This document shows, one piece after another, positions 12,335-22,955 of a stretch of DNA of 64,000 bases (its first letter is position 1; each line of letters opens with the position of its first letter). Source of the stretch: Bettongia penicillata ogilbyi (taxonomy: Eukaryota > Chordata > Mammalia > Diprotodontia > Potoroidae). The position numbers were made by a program, and so were the translations under genes. Where the stretch lies: NCBI GenBank assembly GCA_023548195.1, contig JAJHZJ010000695.1, positions 941,423-1,005,422 of the forward strand, given 5' to 3'. The notes under the pieces were generated by a model. That model had not been told where the DNA came from. It was given only the letters and a program-made list of their open reading frames with translations, and ran no database searches.

Positions 12335-13196
12335 GTTTTTTTTTTAATTTATTTATTCATTTTAAGTTTTCAACATTCATTTCCACAAAATTTTGGGTTT
12401 CAAATTTTCTCCCCATCTCACCCCTCCCCCACCCCAAAATGGCAAGCATTCTAATTACCCCTACCATCAATCTGCCCTCCCTTCTAACATTCCTCCCTTC
12501 CCTTATCCACATCTTCTCTTTTGTCCTGTACGGCAAGATAAATTTCTATACCCCATTACCTGCACTTCTTATTTCCCTTTGTATGCAAGAACAATACTCA
12601 ACAGTTGTTCCTAAAACTTTGAGTTCCAACTTCTCTTCCTCCCTCCCTCCCCATGCATCCCCACTGAGAAGTCAAGCAATTCAATATAGACTATATATGT
12701 GTAGTTCTGCAAATGACTTCCATAATAGTCATGTTGTGTAAGACTGACTATATTTCCCTCTATCCTATCCTGCCTGCCATTTCTTCTGTTCTGTCTTTTC
12801 ACCTTGTCCCTCCCCAAGAGTGTTGACTTCTAATTGCTCCCTCCTCCCATTGAGCTCCCTTTCACTATCCACCCTGCCCTGCTTAAGCCCTTCTCCCCCA
12901 CTTTCCTGTATTGTAAGATAGGTTTCCACATCAAAATGAGTGTGCATTTTATTCGTTCCTTGAGCCCAATGTGATGAGAATAAGCTTCTTGTTTTCCTTT
13001 CACCTCCCCCCTTTTCCCCTCTTTTGAAAAGTCTTTTTTTGCCTCTTTTATGAGGGATAATTTGCCCTATTTCATTTCTCCCTTTCTCCTCCCAATATAT
13101 TTCTCTCTCACCCCTTAATTTTATTTTTTTGATATGATCCCTTCCTATTCAACTCACCCTGTGCTCTCTGTCTCCCTCTGTGTGTGTATGTATGTG

Positions 13197-13242
<46 letters not shown>

Positions 13243-14790
13243 CCCACCAACTACCTAGATACTGAAAAATGCTTCAAGAGTTACAAATATTGTCTTTCCA
13301 TGTAGGAATGTAAACAGTTCAACTTTAGTAAGTCCCTTATGATTTTTCTTTCCTGTTTACCTTTTCATGCTTCTCTTGATTCTTGTGTTTGAAAGTCAAA
13401 TTTTCTTTTCAACTCTGGTCCTTTCATCAAGAATACTTGAAAATCCTCTATTTCATTCAAAGACCATTTTTTTCCCTGAAGTATTATTCTCAGTTTTGTT
13501 GAGTAGGCAATTCTTGGTTTTAATCCTAGTTCCTTTGACTTCTGGAATATCATATTCCAGGCCCTTCGATCCCTTAATGTAGAAGCTGCTAGATCTTGTG
13601 TTATCCTGATTGTATTTCCACAATACTGAAATTGTTTCTTTCTAGCTGCTTGCAATATTTTCTCCTTGATGTAGGAACTCTAGTATTTGCCTACAATGGT
13701 CCTAGGAGTTTCTCTTTTTGGATCTCTTTCAGGAGGTGATCTGTGAATTCTTTCAATATTTATTTTGCCCTCTGCTTCTAGAATATCAGTTTTCCTTGAT
13801 AATTTCATGAAAGGTAATGTCTAGGCTCTTTTTTCAATCATGGCTTTCAGGTAGTCCCATAATTTTTAAATTGCTTCTCCTGGATCTATTTTCCAGGTCA
13901 TTTGTTTTTCCAATGAGATATTTCACTTTACCTTCCATTTTTTTAATTCTTTTGGTTTTGTTTTGTGATTTCTTGCTTTCTTATAAAGTCATTAGCTTCC
14001 ATCTGTTCCATTCTAATTTTTAAAGAAATATTTTCTTCAGTGAACTTTCTTGAAACTCCTTTTCCACTTGACTAATTCTGCTTTTTAAAGCACTCTTCTC
14101 CCCATTGACTTTTTGAACCTCTTTTGCCAATTGAGTTAGCCTATTTTTAAAGATGTTAATTTTTTCAGCATTTTTGGGGTCTACTTTATCAGGTTGTTTA
14201 CTTACTTTTCATGATCTCTTGCATCTCTCCCATTTCTCTTCCCAATTTTTGTTCCACCACTCTTACTTGATTTTCAAAATCCTTTTTTTGAGTTCTTCTA
14301 TGACCTAAGACTATTGAATATTTATTTTAGATATTTGGGATACAGAAGCCTTGACTTTTATGTCTTTCCTTGATGGCAAAGATTGTTCTTCCTCATCTGA
14401 AAGGATGGGAGAAGATGTCTGTTCAAGAAGAAAGTAACCTTCTATAGTCTTATTTTTTTTTCCCTTTCTTGGACATTTTCCCAACCACTTACTTGACTTT
14501 TGGGTCCTTTGTCAAGAGTATACTCTGGGAATCTCTAAGATCTCAGTTCCTCCAAGGTGGCACAATCAAGCTTGTACACTGATCTGGGAGCAATCAGAAA
14601 CTTTTGTGCCCATAATCTTAGTAGAGTTTCCTCTCCAAAACCACCTCACCTCCAGTTCCACCAAGCCAGCACTGGGGGCTGAGATTCAGATCGGCTTGTT
14701 GCTCAATTCCTCCAGGAGCTTTAGGTGGAGCAGGGCCACCACTCAGGGCTGTGTATAGATCAGATGCTCAATTCCCCCAGGGGCATTACA
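12335..14790 (-). mobile_element. HAL1-like element, degenerate
   Basis: Minus-strand copy with the same layout as the young element. The 3' end is at 12335, the 3' UTR holds an internal TG repeat (13179-13239), ORF1 spans about 13374-14476 with stops and frameshifts (ARKKQFQYCGNTIRITQDLA still readable at 13.6 kb), and a truncated 5' UTR reaches about 14790. It abuts the L1 3' fragment at 11.27-12.33 kb, into which it probably inserted. Confidence 0.8.
13175..13239. repeat. (TG)n inside HAL1 3' UTR
   Basis: Simple repeat at the same place in the 3' UTR as in the copies at 18.05 and 23.77 kb. Confidence 0.9.
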
Positions 14791-15109
14791 ATGAGGCTTT
14801 CAATAATGGATATTCTATAGATGAAGCTGGCTACTATAGCAAAAAAGGAAATAAGAGTTTTGCTAGGGTAGTCTGTGTACTTGGGCTGGGGAGAAACTGC
14901 TGGGAATAGTGTTTTGAGGCTCGAGAGAAATGTGATTTTTAGAGGGAAATGCAATTTTAAAACTGAGGTCCAAGTACATGTACCCAAGCACTCCATCATA
15001 CCCACTTCTATGATTTTTGTCCTTATGGTCACCAGAACAAGATTCCACATGATAGTCTTTTAAATACAGGAACATAATAACCCTCCTGTTCCACATCTCT
15101 AGTCAAGTT

Positions 15110-15315
15110 TTCTTAGAAAGACTTAAGTTCAAATCTGGCATCAGATATTTACTAGCTGTGTGATTCTGGGCAAGTCACTTAACCTCTGTTTGTCTCAGTT
15201 TCTTCAGCCATAAAAGAAGATAATAATATTAGCATCTTCCTCAAAAGGTTGTTGAGAGTATTAAATGAGATAACATTTGTGAAGTATTTAGCACAATACC
15301 TGTCACATAGCTATA
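15110..15315 (+). mobile_element. MIR-type SINE
   Basis: Core TAGCTGTGTGATTCTGGGCA, then CTCAGTTTCTTCAGCC and the 3' part. A counterpart lies at 41.9-42.1 kb in duplication arm B. Confidence 0.65.
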
Positions 15316-15831
15316 TAAATACTTACTCCCTTACCTTCTTCCTTCCCTTCCTTTCCTATTTCTTTCCCTTCTCTTCTCCTCTTGGATAAAGATCTCCAGC
15401 TTTTTTGGCTGATTGTTTTAAGGCACAGATGCAAGACCCTTAAGATTCATGTTGCCCTCCTCCAGGTACTCTCTAGTTTGCCTATGTTCCTCTTAAATAA
15501 TGGTATCCAGAAGTCAGAGGCAGCATGGAAAGAGTGGTGTGTTTTTATTAGATGCCCTAAGTTTGAGTCCTGCAATCTGTGTGGACTTTAGTAAGTAATA
15601 ACCTCTCTGGACCTCAATTTGATTTTTTTCATAAAAGGAATAGGAAGTGACCACAAGAGCTCAAAAATCCCTTCAGCTTTACATCTATGATCCCTTAATC
15701 AATGCTCTGGATAAGGTTGGATCAGGATAGGGGGCTATCACCTTTTTACTCCTGGAGTGTGTGTCTTATTTTGATGCAATCCAAGATTGTGTTATCCCCC
15801 TTTTTTTTATTTTCATACCACACTGATGACT

Positions 15832-16085
15832 TTTATTGTTGTTCATTTGTTTCAATCAGGTCCAACTCTTTGTGACTCCATTTCAGATTTTCTTGACAGA
15901 GATATAGGATTAGTTTGTCATTACTTTCTCCAGCTAATTTTACTGATGAAAAATCTGAGGCAGACAAGGTTAAGTGACTTTCTCAGGGTTCCACAGTTGG
16001 TAAGCATATGAGGTTAGATCTGATCTCCCTCTTGAAGATGAATCTTTCTGACTTCAGGCCCTGTGCTCTATCCAGGTCCTATGCT
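15832..16085 (-). mobile_element. MAR1-type SINE
   Basis: The reverse complement shows the MAR1 tail first (TCCAACTCTTTGTGACTCC on the plus strand), then the core with GGTTAAGTGACTTTCTCAGG and the head near 16.07 kb. Confidence 0.65.
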
Positions 16086-17152
16086 TGATCAAGTGTGCTG
16101 TCTATACCTTACTGAGTTTGAAATTCACTAAATATTTAGATCCTTTTTTTTAAATTCTCAGCCAAACATCTACCTATGCCTGCCTTGTCATGCACTTGGG
16201 AAGTTGTGTTTTACTAACCCAAGTTTAAGACTTTAAAAAAATCTTGGAGAAGAATTTGGGACTATGGTGGAGTAGGCCAGAAAATTCCAAGCTCTCAATG
16301 TTTTACCCCACAAAACAGACAAAATAGCCCCTCAGGGCAAAAAAGTGTGGGTAAAAATAAATAAGAAAAGAAGAACAACAGAGACCCTCTTGGGACAATC
16401 CTAGAATATCCAAAGAAAAATCCCAAGACTACATTTGGTCCCCGAGAAGAGTAACCCTTCCAGGTTAGGGAGCACCAAAACAATAAGCTGGAAGTCCTAA
16501 GATTGACTGGGTTGGGAGGCTGCCTCTGCCCCAAACACAAGAAATTTTACCCCTGGGGCAATGAGAGGAGTTGGGCATCTGAGTCAAGGAAGATCAAGGG
16601 AATCTCTGCTTACAAGGAACGACACACCTAATTGAGTTGTAGAGAGTAGTGGATCAAGAAGGATCCAGCAATACCCAGAATGCAGAAGCAGTGGGGCAGG
16701 GTTGCCTTTGACTGTGGGCACTTACAAGAGGCTGGAGGTTTCTCTTTGGTTCGAGCTAGAGGGAAGAACTGACAATCTGGAGCAAGAGGCATCACTCCCT
16801 ATACCCTAGGACTAGAAATGATTACAAAAATTAAGACATTGCTACAAAAAAATTGCACAAAGAGAAATGAATGCAACCAAAGAAAGTGATTATGGGACTT
16901 GAGAAGACCAGGGTTCATCTTCAGAGGAAGATATAAAGCAAAGAAATCCTCCCTTATCCCCAAAGAGTAACATCAAATGGTCATCTTCTCAAAAAGAATT
17001 TATAGAAAAACTTTAAAAATCAAATGAGAGAGACTGAGTAAAAACTTTAAATAAATAAATAAGAAAAATCCAAGAAAAACAAGATTACAAAAAGAAAGTC
17101 AACCAACTAGAACAGGAGATCCAGAATATTAAGGAGGAAAATGACAATTTTA

Positions 17153-17155
17153 TTT

Positions 17156-17219
<64 letters not shown>
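17153..17219. repeat. (TTTA)n, retroelement tail
   Basis: Tetranucleotide tail of the minus-strand HAL1-like element, immediately beside its target-site duplication. Confidence 0.9.
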
Positions 17220-18237
17220 TTTTTTACATTCATTTTCACAAATTTTTGGGTTCCCAGTTTTCTCCCCTTTTATCCCCTCCCCCCACCCCAATACCCCAAG
17301 CAATCTAATTTTCCCTATCTCCAATCTGCCCTCTCTTCTGTCATCCCTCCCTTCCCTTGTCTCCATCTTCTCTTTTCTCCTGTAGGGCCAGATGACTTTC
17401 TATTCCTCATTAACTGTATGTCTTCTTTCCTAGTTACAACAACAATATTAAACAGTTGTTCCTAAAACTTTGAGTTCCAAATTCTCCCCATCCCTCTCTC
17501 CCCACCCATTCCCTTTGGGACAGCAGGCAATTCAATTTAGGCCCTATCTGTGTAGTTTTGCAAATGACTTCCCTGATAGTCGTGTTGTGTAAGACTAACT
17601 GGATTACCATCCCTCCTAACCTGCCCCTCATTGTTTCTCTTCTGTCTCTTGATCCTGTCCCTCCCCAAGGGTTGACTTTAAATTGCTCCCTCCTCCCTTT
17701 GCCCTCCCCCCCATCATCCCCTCCCTTGCAATATCTCCTTCTCCCCCACTTTCTTATACTGTAAGATAGGTTTTCATACCAAAATGAGTGTGCATTTCAC
17801 TCCTTCGTTTAGTCAAATGTGATGAGGGTAAACTTCTTGTTTTGTTTTGTTTTTTTTTTCTCAGCTCTCCTCTTTTTCCCTCCACTGAGAAAAACTCCTA
17901 CCTGCCTCTTAAATGACATATAGTTACCCCCTTCCCTTTCCCTCTCTTTCCTCCCCCTACATTTCTCTCTCACCATTTACCTTAGTTTTTTTTTTTTTTT
18001 TTTAAGGTATGGTCCCATCCTATTCAGTTCAATCTGTGCTCTCTATCTCTGTATGTGTGTGCATGTGTGTATGTGTGTGCATGCGTGTACATGTGTATGT
18101 GTGGTCCCACCAACTACTCAAATACTGAAAAGTTTTAAGAGTCAGAAATATTGTCTTTCCCTCTATGAATATAAACAGTTCACTTCTGGTAAGTCCCTTA
18201 AGACTTCTCTTTGCTGTTTACTTTTTCATGCTTCTTC

Positions 18238-19338
18238 TCATTCTTGTGTTTGAAAGTCAAATTTTCTTTTCAGCTCTGGTTTTTTCATTAAGAATGATTG
18301 AAAGTCCTCTGTTTCATTGAAAGACCATATTTTCCCTTGAAGTATTATGCTCAGTTTAGCTGGGTAGGTGATTCTTGGTTTGAGTCCTAGGTCCTTTGCC
18401 TTCTGGAATATCCTATTCCACGCCCTTCGATCCCTTAATGTAGAAGCTGCTAGATCTTGGGTTATCCTGATTGTATTTCCACAGTACTGGAATTGTTTCT
18501 TTCTAGCTGCTTGCAAGATTTTTTCCTTGAGCTGGGGGTTCTGGAATTTGGCCACAATGTTCCTAGGAGTTTCTCTTTTTGGATCTCTTTCAGGTGGTGA
18601 TCGATGGATTCTTTCAATACTTATTTTGCCTTCTGGTTCTAGAATGTTAGGGCAGTTTTCCTTGATAATTTCATGGAAGATGATGTCTAGGCTCTTTTTT
18701 TCATCATGACTTTCAGGTAGTCCCATAATTTTTAAATTGTCTCTCCTGGATCTATTTTCCAGGTCAGTTGTTTTTCCCATGAGATATTTCACATTCTCTT
18801 CCATTTTTTCGTTCTTTTGGTTTTGTTTGGTGATTTCTTGGTTTCTCATAAAGTCATTAGACTCCATCTGTTCCATTCTAATTTTGAGAGAACTATTAAA
18901 TTCAGTGAGCTTTTGAGCCTCTTTTTCCATTTGGCTCATTCTGCTTTTGAAAGCATTCTTCTCCTCATTGGCTTTTTGAACCTCCTTTGCCAATTGAGTG
19001 AGCCTATTTTTCAAGGTGTTAATTTCCTCAGCATTTTTTTGGGTCTCCTTTACCAAGGTATTGACCCGATTTTCATACTTTTCTTGTATCTCTCTCATTT
19101 CTCTTCCCAGTTTTTCCTCCACCTGTCTAACTTGCTTTTCAAAATCCTTTTTGAGCTGTTCCAGGGCCTGAGCCCACCTGCCACCCCCCTGGGGTGTCTG
19201 GGGTACTGAGGCCCCGCCCTCCACGTCTTTCCCTGATGGCAAAGATAGGTCCTTGTCATCAGATCCGAAGGTCGGGATCATTTGCATTTGTTGGAAAAAA
19301 CTCTCTAAAGTCTTATTTTTCTTCCCTTTTCTAGGCAT
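18238..19338 (-). CDS. intact ORF1 protein of a HAL1-like (half-LINE) element
   Basis: A 366-codon open frame encoding an L1-type ORF1 RNA-binding protein. The N-terminus is basic (MPRKGKKNK). Residues about 56-190 are a heptad-rich coiled coil (EKLGREMREIQEKYE, KNRLTQLAKEVQKANEEK) that trimerises in known ORF1p. An RRM-like core at about 195-265 includes RRDNLKIMGLPE and RETPRNIVAKF. The C-terminal domain, about 270-352, includes ARKKQFQYCGNTIRITQDL. There are no stops or frameshifts, unlike the four other copies in the window. It is followed by about 1.1 kb of 3' UTR and a tetranucleotide tail with no ORF2, so any movement would depend on reverse transcriptase supplied by a full-length L1. 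Upstream is a CpG-rich 5' UTR of about 850 nt. Confidence 0.9.
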   Translation of the reverse strand: MPRKGKKNKTLESFFQQMQMIPTFGSDDKDLSLPSGKDVEGGASVPQTPQGGGRWAQALEQLKKDFEKQVRQVEEKLGREMREIQEKYENRVNTLVKETQKNAEEINTLKNRLTQLAKEVQKANEEKNAFKSRMSQMEKEAQKLTEFNSSLKIRMEQMESNDFMRNQEITKQNQKNEKMEENVKYLMGKTTDLENRSRRDNLKIMGLPESHDEKKSLDIIFHEIIKENCPNILEPEGKISIERIHRSPPERDPKRETPRNIVAKFQNPQLKEKILQAARKKQFQYCGNTIRITQDLAASTLRDRRAWNRIFQKAKDLGLKPRITYPAKLSIILQGKIWSFNETEDFQSFLMKKPELKRKFDFQTQE

Positions 19339-20189
19339 TTTCCCAGCCAGTTACTTGACTTCTGAGATTCCTTTCCACCCCCGCCTGGATCCGCCCAGCT
19401 AGTGCTTGGCCTCTGAGATTTAAATGGGCTTTCCTCCTGCTGGCTGTCAATCAGGGAGCTTTAGTTCAGGTGCTGGGGTGGGGGCAGGGCCGCCTCCCAG
19501 ACTCTGATCCCTCGGGGGCTTTATGCAGAGACTTTCAGGAATGGAGCGGGTGGGGGTGGGGTGGGGGGCCCGCCTCCCAATCTCAGTTCCCTTGGGGGTT
19601 TTGAGCAGAAGCCTTCAGTAATAGAGCGGGGTGGGGGCAGGGCCATCTCCCAGGCTCAGCTCCATCCGGTTTTATGCGGGACTCTTCCGTAATGAAGATC
19701 CTGCCTGCTGCTGGGGGACTCCTGAGTCCCGGGCCGCTGCCGCCTCAGCCGCCGCCCACACCTCTGCCTCCGCTGCTTCCTGCCCCCGTCTCTGCCGCCT
19801 TAGCTTCCTCCCGAGGGGGCCCGAGTCACGGAGACGCCCTGCTTCCCCTCTCCTCCAGCTCGGCCTTCTTTCTCACTGACCTGTAGCTTCTATGGGCGGA
19901 GGGACTTTCCCGGCTGCCGGAGCTTCCGTCTCTGAAGCCTGCTCGGATCAGCTTCTCTGGGGCCCCGGCCAGGGCAGCGCTGGGGGTGTTGTCTGCTTTC
20001 CGGGGCGCACCGGACCCTGGGGATGGGTCTCCAGGGCTCCCTGGAATGGAAATCTCCTCCATTCTGCTTCTGCACCCCTTGTATTGACCCAGAAGTTATG
20101 GGGGACTCTTTTTACATTAATTCTCTGGGCTTTTGGTTTCGGAGCTCATAAACATGCGTCCTTCTACTCTGCCATCTTGGCTCCACCCC
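19339..20189 (-). promoter_or_regulatory. CpG-rich 5' UTR / probable internal promoter of the HAL1-like element
   Basis: The stretch upstream of ORF1 is the most GC- and CpG-dense DNA I see in the window, with repeated GGGTGGGGGCAGGGCC-like blocks near 19480, 19540 and 19630. L1-type elements carry internal promoters here. Promoter activity is inferred from family knowledge. Confidence 0.5.
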
Positions 20190-21949
20190 GAAAATGACAA
20201 TTTTAAAATTAGAAAGGGCAAAGGGAAACAAGAAAAATTGTAAGAGATCAAGAAATAATAAAATAAAATATAAAAATGAGAAAAATGAGAGAAAGTAAAA
20301 CATCTTATAAAAAAAAACAACTGATCTGGAGAATAAATCAATAAGAGAAAACACAAGAATAATCACACTACCTGAAAGCTATGATCAAGAAAAGATTCTT
20401 GATACAATAATGTAAGAAATAATTAAAGAAAATCATCCTAAACCTTTAGAACAAGGGGGAAAGTAGAAACAGGAAAAACAATTCACTGATCACCACTTGA
20501 AAGAAATCCTAAGAGGAAAGCTCATAGGAGTATTATAATCAAATCCTGGAACTTCCAGTGCAAGGATTAAATACTAAGATCTACAAGAAAAAAAATATAA
20601 ACCTGACGTGTAACAATTAGAATCACACAAGACCTAACAGCAGAGACACTGAAGAACTGCTTGTCTTGGAACACTATATATCAATGAGCAAAAGACCTCA
20701 GATTCTGGACAAAAATATCATACCCAGAAAAGTTAAGCATAAGTTTGAATAAAGAAAAAACTGCATTGGAAAAACTGTCTGATTTTCAAGATGTTGTTCA
20801 AAATACAAAAAAACCTAAACTTTCTGGATTTGATAAACAAGAGCCAAAAAGAAACATAAGGTACATACTCAACACGAATTACATAGGATTCAATGACCAT
20901 TGACTGTCTATCTTTTAGATATATAAAATGTGTGTCTAAGATTTTATAAGTAATTGGATAGTTCATAAGAAAGATTTGGGCAGACCCGCACATGATATGA
21001 CTTTAAAAATAAAACCATTTGGGAACAGCTAGAAAAAGTAATTATTTTATACAAATGATGTTCAAGAGGAAAAATGGATACAGAGGAATTGGATGGGGGC
21101 AAAGGGCTGGTCATTCTGGTCACCTATTTTCATCAGGAATGGGTTTAAGAGGGAATAATACATACATACAAACATACGTATATATATGTATGTATAATAC
21201 ATATACATGTAAAAATTCTTCTAAATTCAGAACAAATAAAATGGAAAGGGAATAGAGAGAGGAGAAAATATGGGAGGGATCTTTAGAGGGGAAGGTGAGG
21301 GAATAGCTTAAATACAGTTGTAGAAGAGGGTTTAGATTTATGGGAATGGAAGGATAGGGGAGGAATCCTTGGAGGGAAGATAGAAAAGGCGGTATGGGAG
21401 GTATGGGAGGTAACAGGAGTACAAGGTGGCAGGTAGAAGTAAAGCAATGAAGTTAGGAGGGATAGGAAATAAGAGATACGCAAAATCTAAATGCAAAGAT
21501 CAGGAGCAGATTTTGTCAGGGAAAGTATATCTCTATATATGTACATATGTATGCATGTATGTGTATGTATTTATATGTGTGTGTATATATCTATATCTCT
21601 ATATAAATATATCCAAAGTTAATTGCAATCTTTTGGAGGGTGGAGGTGGGAGGAAAGGGGAAAAAAAGAACAAAGTAAAAAGTACATAGCAAAGAACAAA
21701 AGAACACTTACCAAGGAAGCAAAAAAAAAAAAAAAAAAAAAGACAGCTCTCAACAAAATGTGTAGTATTTAGCATACAGGCTTTCTTGAAATGAACATTT
21801 ATTGCTATATATTTTGAATCCTCCCTAATATTCTTCAGTGCAAATGACATGCTTTCCCCCCCTTACTTTATGCTTAACTTCAGCAATTAAGTTCATGGTA
21901 TGTTTCTTTTTCTGTTCTCTACTTTGTATTTGAGTTCTGGTATTTGAGT

Positions 21950-22397
21950 CTAAAATTAAAAAAAAAAAAACAACAACATATATTTCCACTAAATTTCATC
22001 TTATATTCACCTCAGTTCTCTAGGGTCTGAAAGTCTAAAGAGTCTTAAAAAAAACATTTTTAATCCTCATTCTGTCATTCTTGAGTTAACTCTCCTTGCC
22101 AAGTAATAAACCAAACAGTGCCCAGCATAGCTCCCTAGGACATTCCACTGAAGTCTTCCTCCAAGCAGACTTTAAATCATTGATGATTGATCGCCCTTCA
22201 AATGCAAGCATTAAATCGGTTCTGAATTCATCTTTTTGTTCTAATAGACATTTCTCTATCTTTCCCACACAAATCTCATGAAATTATTTGTTAAATCTTT
22301 AGCTCAAATCCAGGTAACCAATATCTACAGCATTCTTCTTTTCTAAGACTTTAGCAACTCTGCCAATAAAAGAAATGAGGAAACTGGAATGAACAAT
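21950..22397 (-). mobile_element. L3/CR1-type LINE body, arm A part 1
   Basis: Same antisense L3 series as 42.11-42.53 kb. It is interrupted at 22.4 kb by the L1 fragment and HAL1-like element and resumes at 25.9 kb. Confidence 0.6.
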
Positions 22398-22700
22398 TTT
22401 TTTTTCCCCAAATTAATTTGTTTTCAATTTTTAACTATCACTTCCATAAGTTTTAAATTTTCTCCCCATCTCCTCCCTCTCTCCAAGACTGCATGTACTC
22501 TTAAATGGGTTCTACACATGTATTCTTATTAAACATATTTTCACATTAGTCATGTTGCATAAAGAAATCAAAAAGAATGGGAGAAACCATGTGAAAAACA
22601 GAACAGAATACAACAAATGGGACAATAGTCTGCTTCTTTCTGAAACTCAGGTCTTCTAACTACAGAATCAGCGATCATTCCACTGCATCAAGATGCCTCC
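22398..22700 (-). mobile_element. short L1 3'-UTR fragment
   Basis: The sequence resembles 11.28-11.6 kb (AAATTTTCTCCCCATCTCC, then TTTTCACATTAGTCATGTTG). It interrupts the L3/7SL-bearing duplicated block. Confidence 0.45.
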
Positions 22701-22910
22701 CTCATATGGTGTGAGCCTGAGTTCCTTTCCCATTCTAACTGTCCATCTTTGGAGGTTCCCAACCTTCTCAATGACCTCGTTAGGACAGAAAAGTCTCATG
22801 CTTTCTAAAATCACTCATTCTGCTTTTGAGGAACTATGAGGAAGATTTTCTCTGACAACTCCCAGGTTGTCACATCCCTTCCCCATGGTCTTCAATTTAT
22901 CAATAACAAT

Positions 22911-22911
<1 letters not shown>

Positions 22912-22946
<35 letters not shown>
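22912..22946. repeat. (AC)n microsatellite
   Basis: AC repeat adjoining the 3' end of the HAL1-like copy at 22955. Confidence 0.9.

Positions 22947-22954
<8 letters not shown>

Positions 22955-22955
<1 letters not shown>

Larger units (their letters stand above)
17153..20189 (-). mobile_element. complete young HAL1-like element with target-site duplication
   Basis: Minus-strand retrotransposon of about 3.04 kb. Its 5' UTR (19339-20189) is GC- and CpG-rich, ORF1 (18238-19338) is intact, and the 3' UTR holds an internal TG-type simple repeat (18050-18103) and ends in an AAAT-type tail (17153-17219, TTTA repeats on the plus strand). The identical 16-mer GAAAATGACAATTTTA flanks it at 17137-17152 and 20190-20205, a classic target-site duplication. 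No ORF2 is present. Two other copies in the window show the same ORF1-then-3'UTR junction, so this is a family structure rather than a one-off deletion of an L1. Confidence 0.88.
16250..21741 (+). mobile_element. older L1/HAL1-type element, interrupted by the young HAL1-like insertion
   Basis: Plus-strand remnants at 16250-17152 and 20190-21741 join across the young insertion through its duplicated target site. The left part starts with a GGGACTATGGTGGAGTAGG-like retroelement 5' end. Around 17.0-17.1 and 20.2-20.6 kb there is degenerate coiled-coil/ORF1-like coding sequence. The right end is a poly(A) run at 21721-21741. Without the insertion it is about 2.45 kb. The family assignment is tentative. 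Confidence 0.6.
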
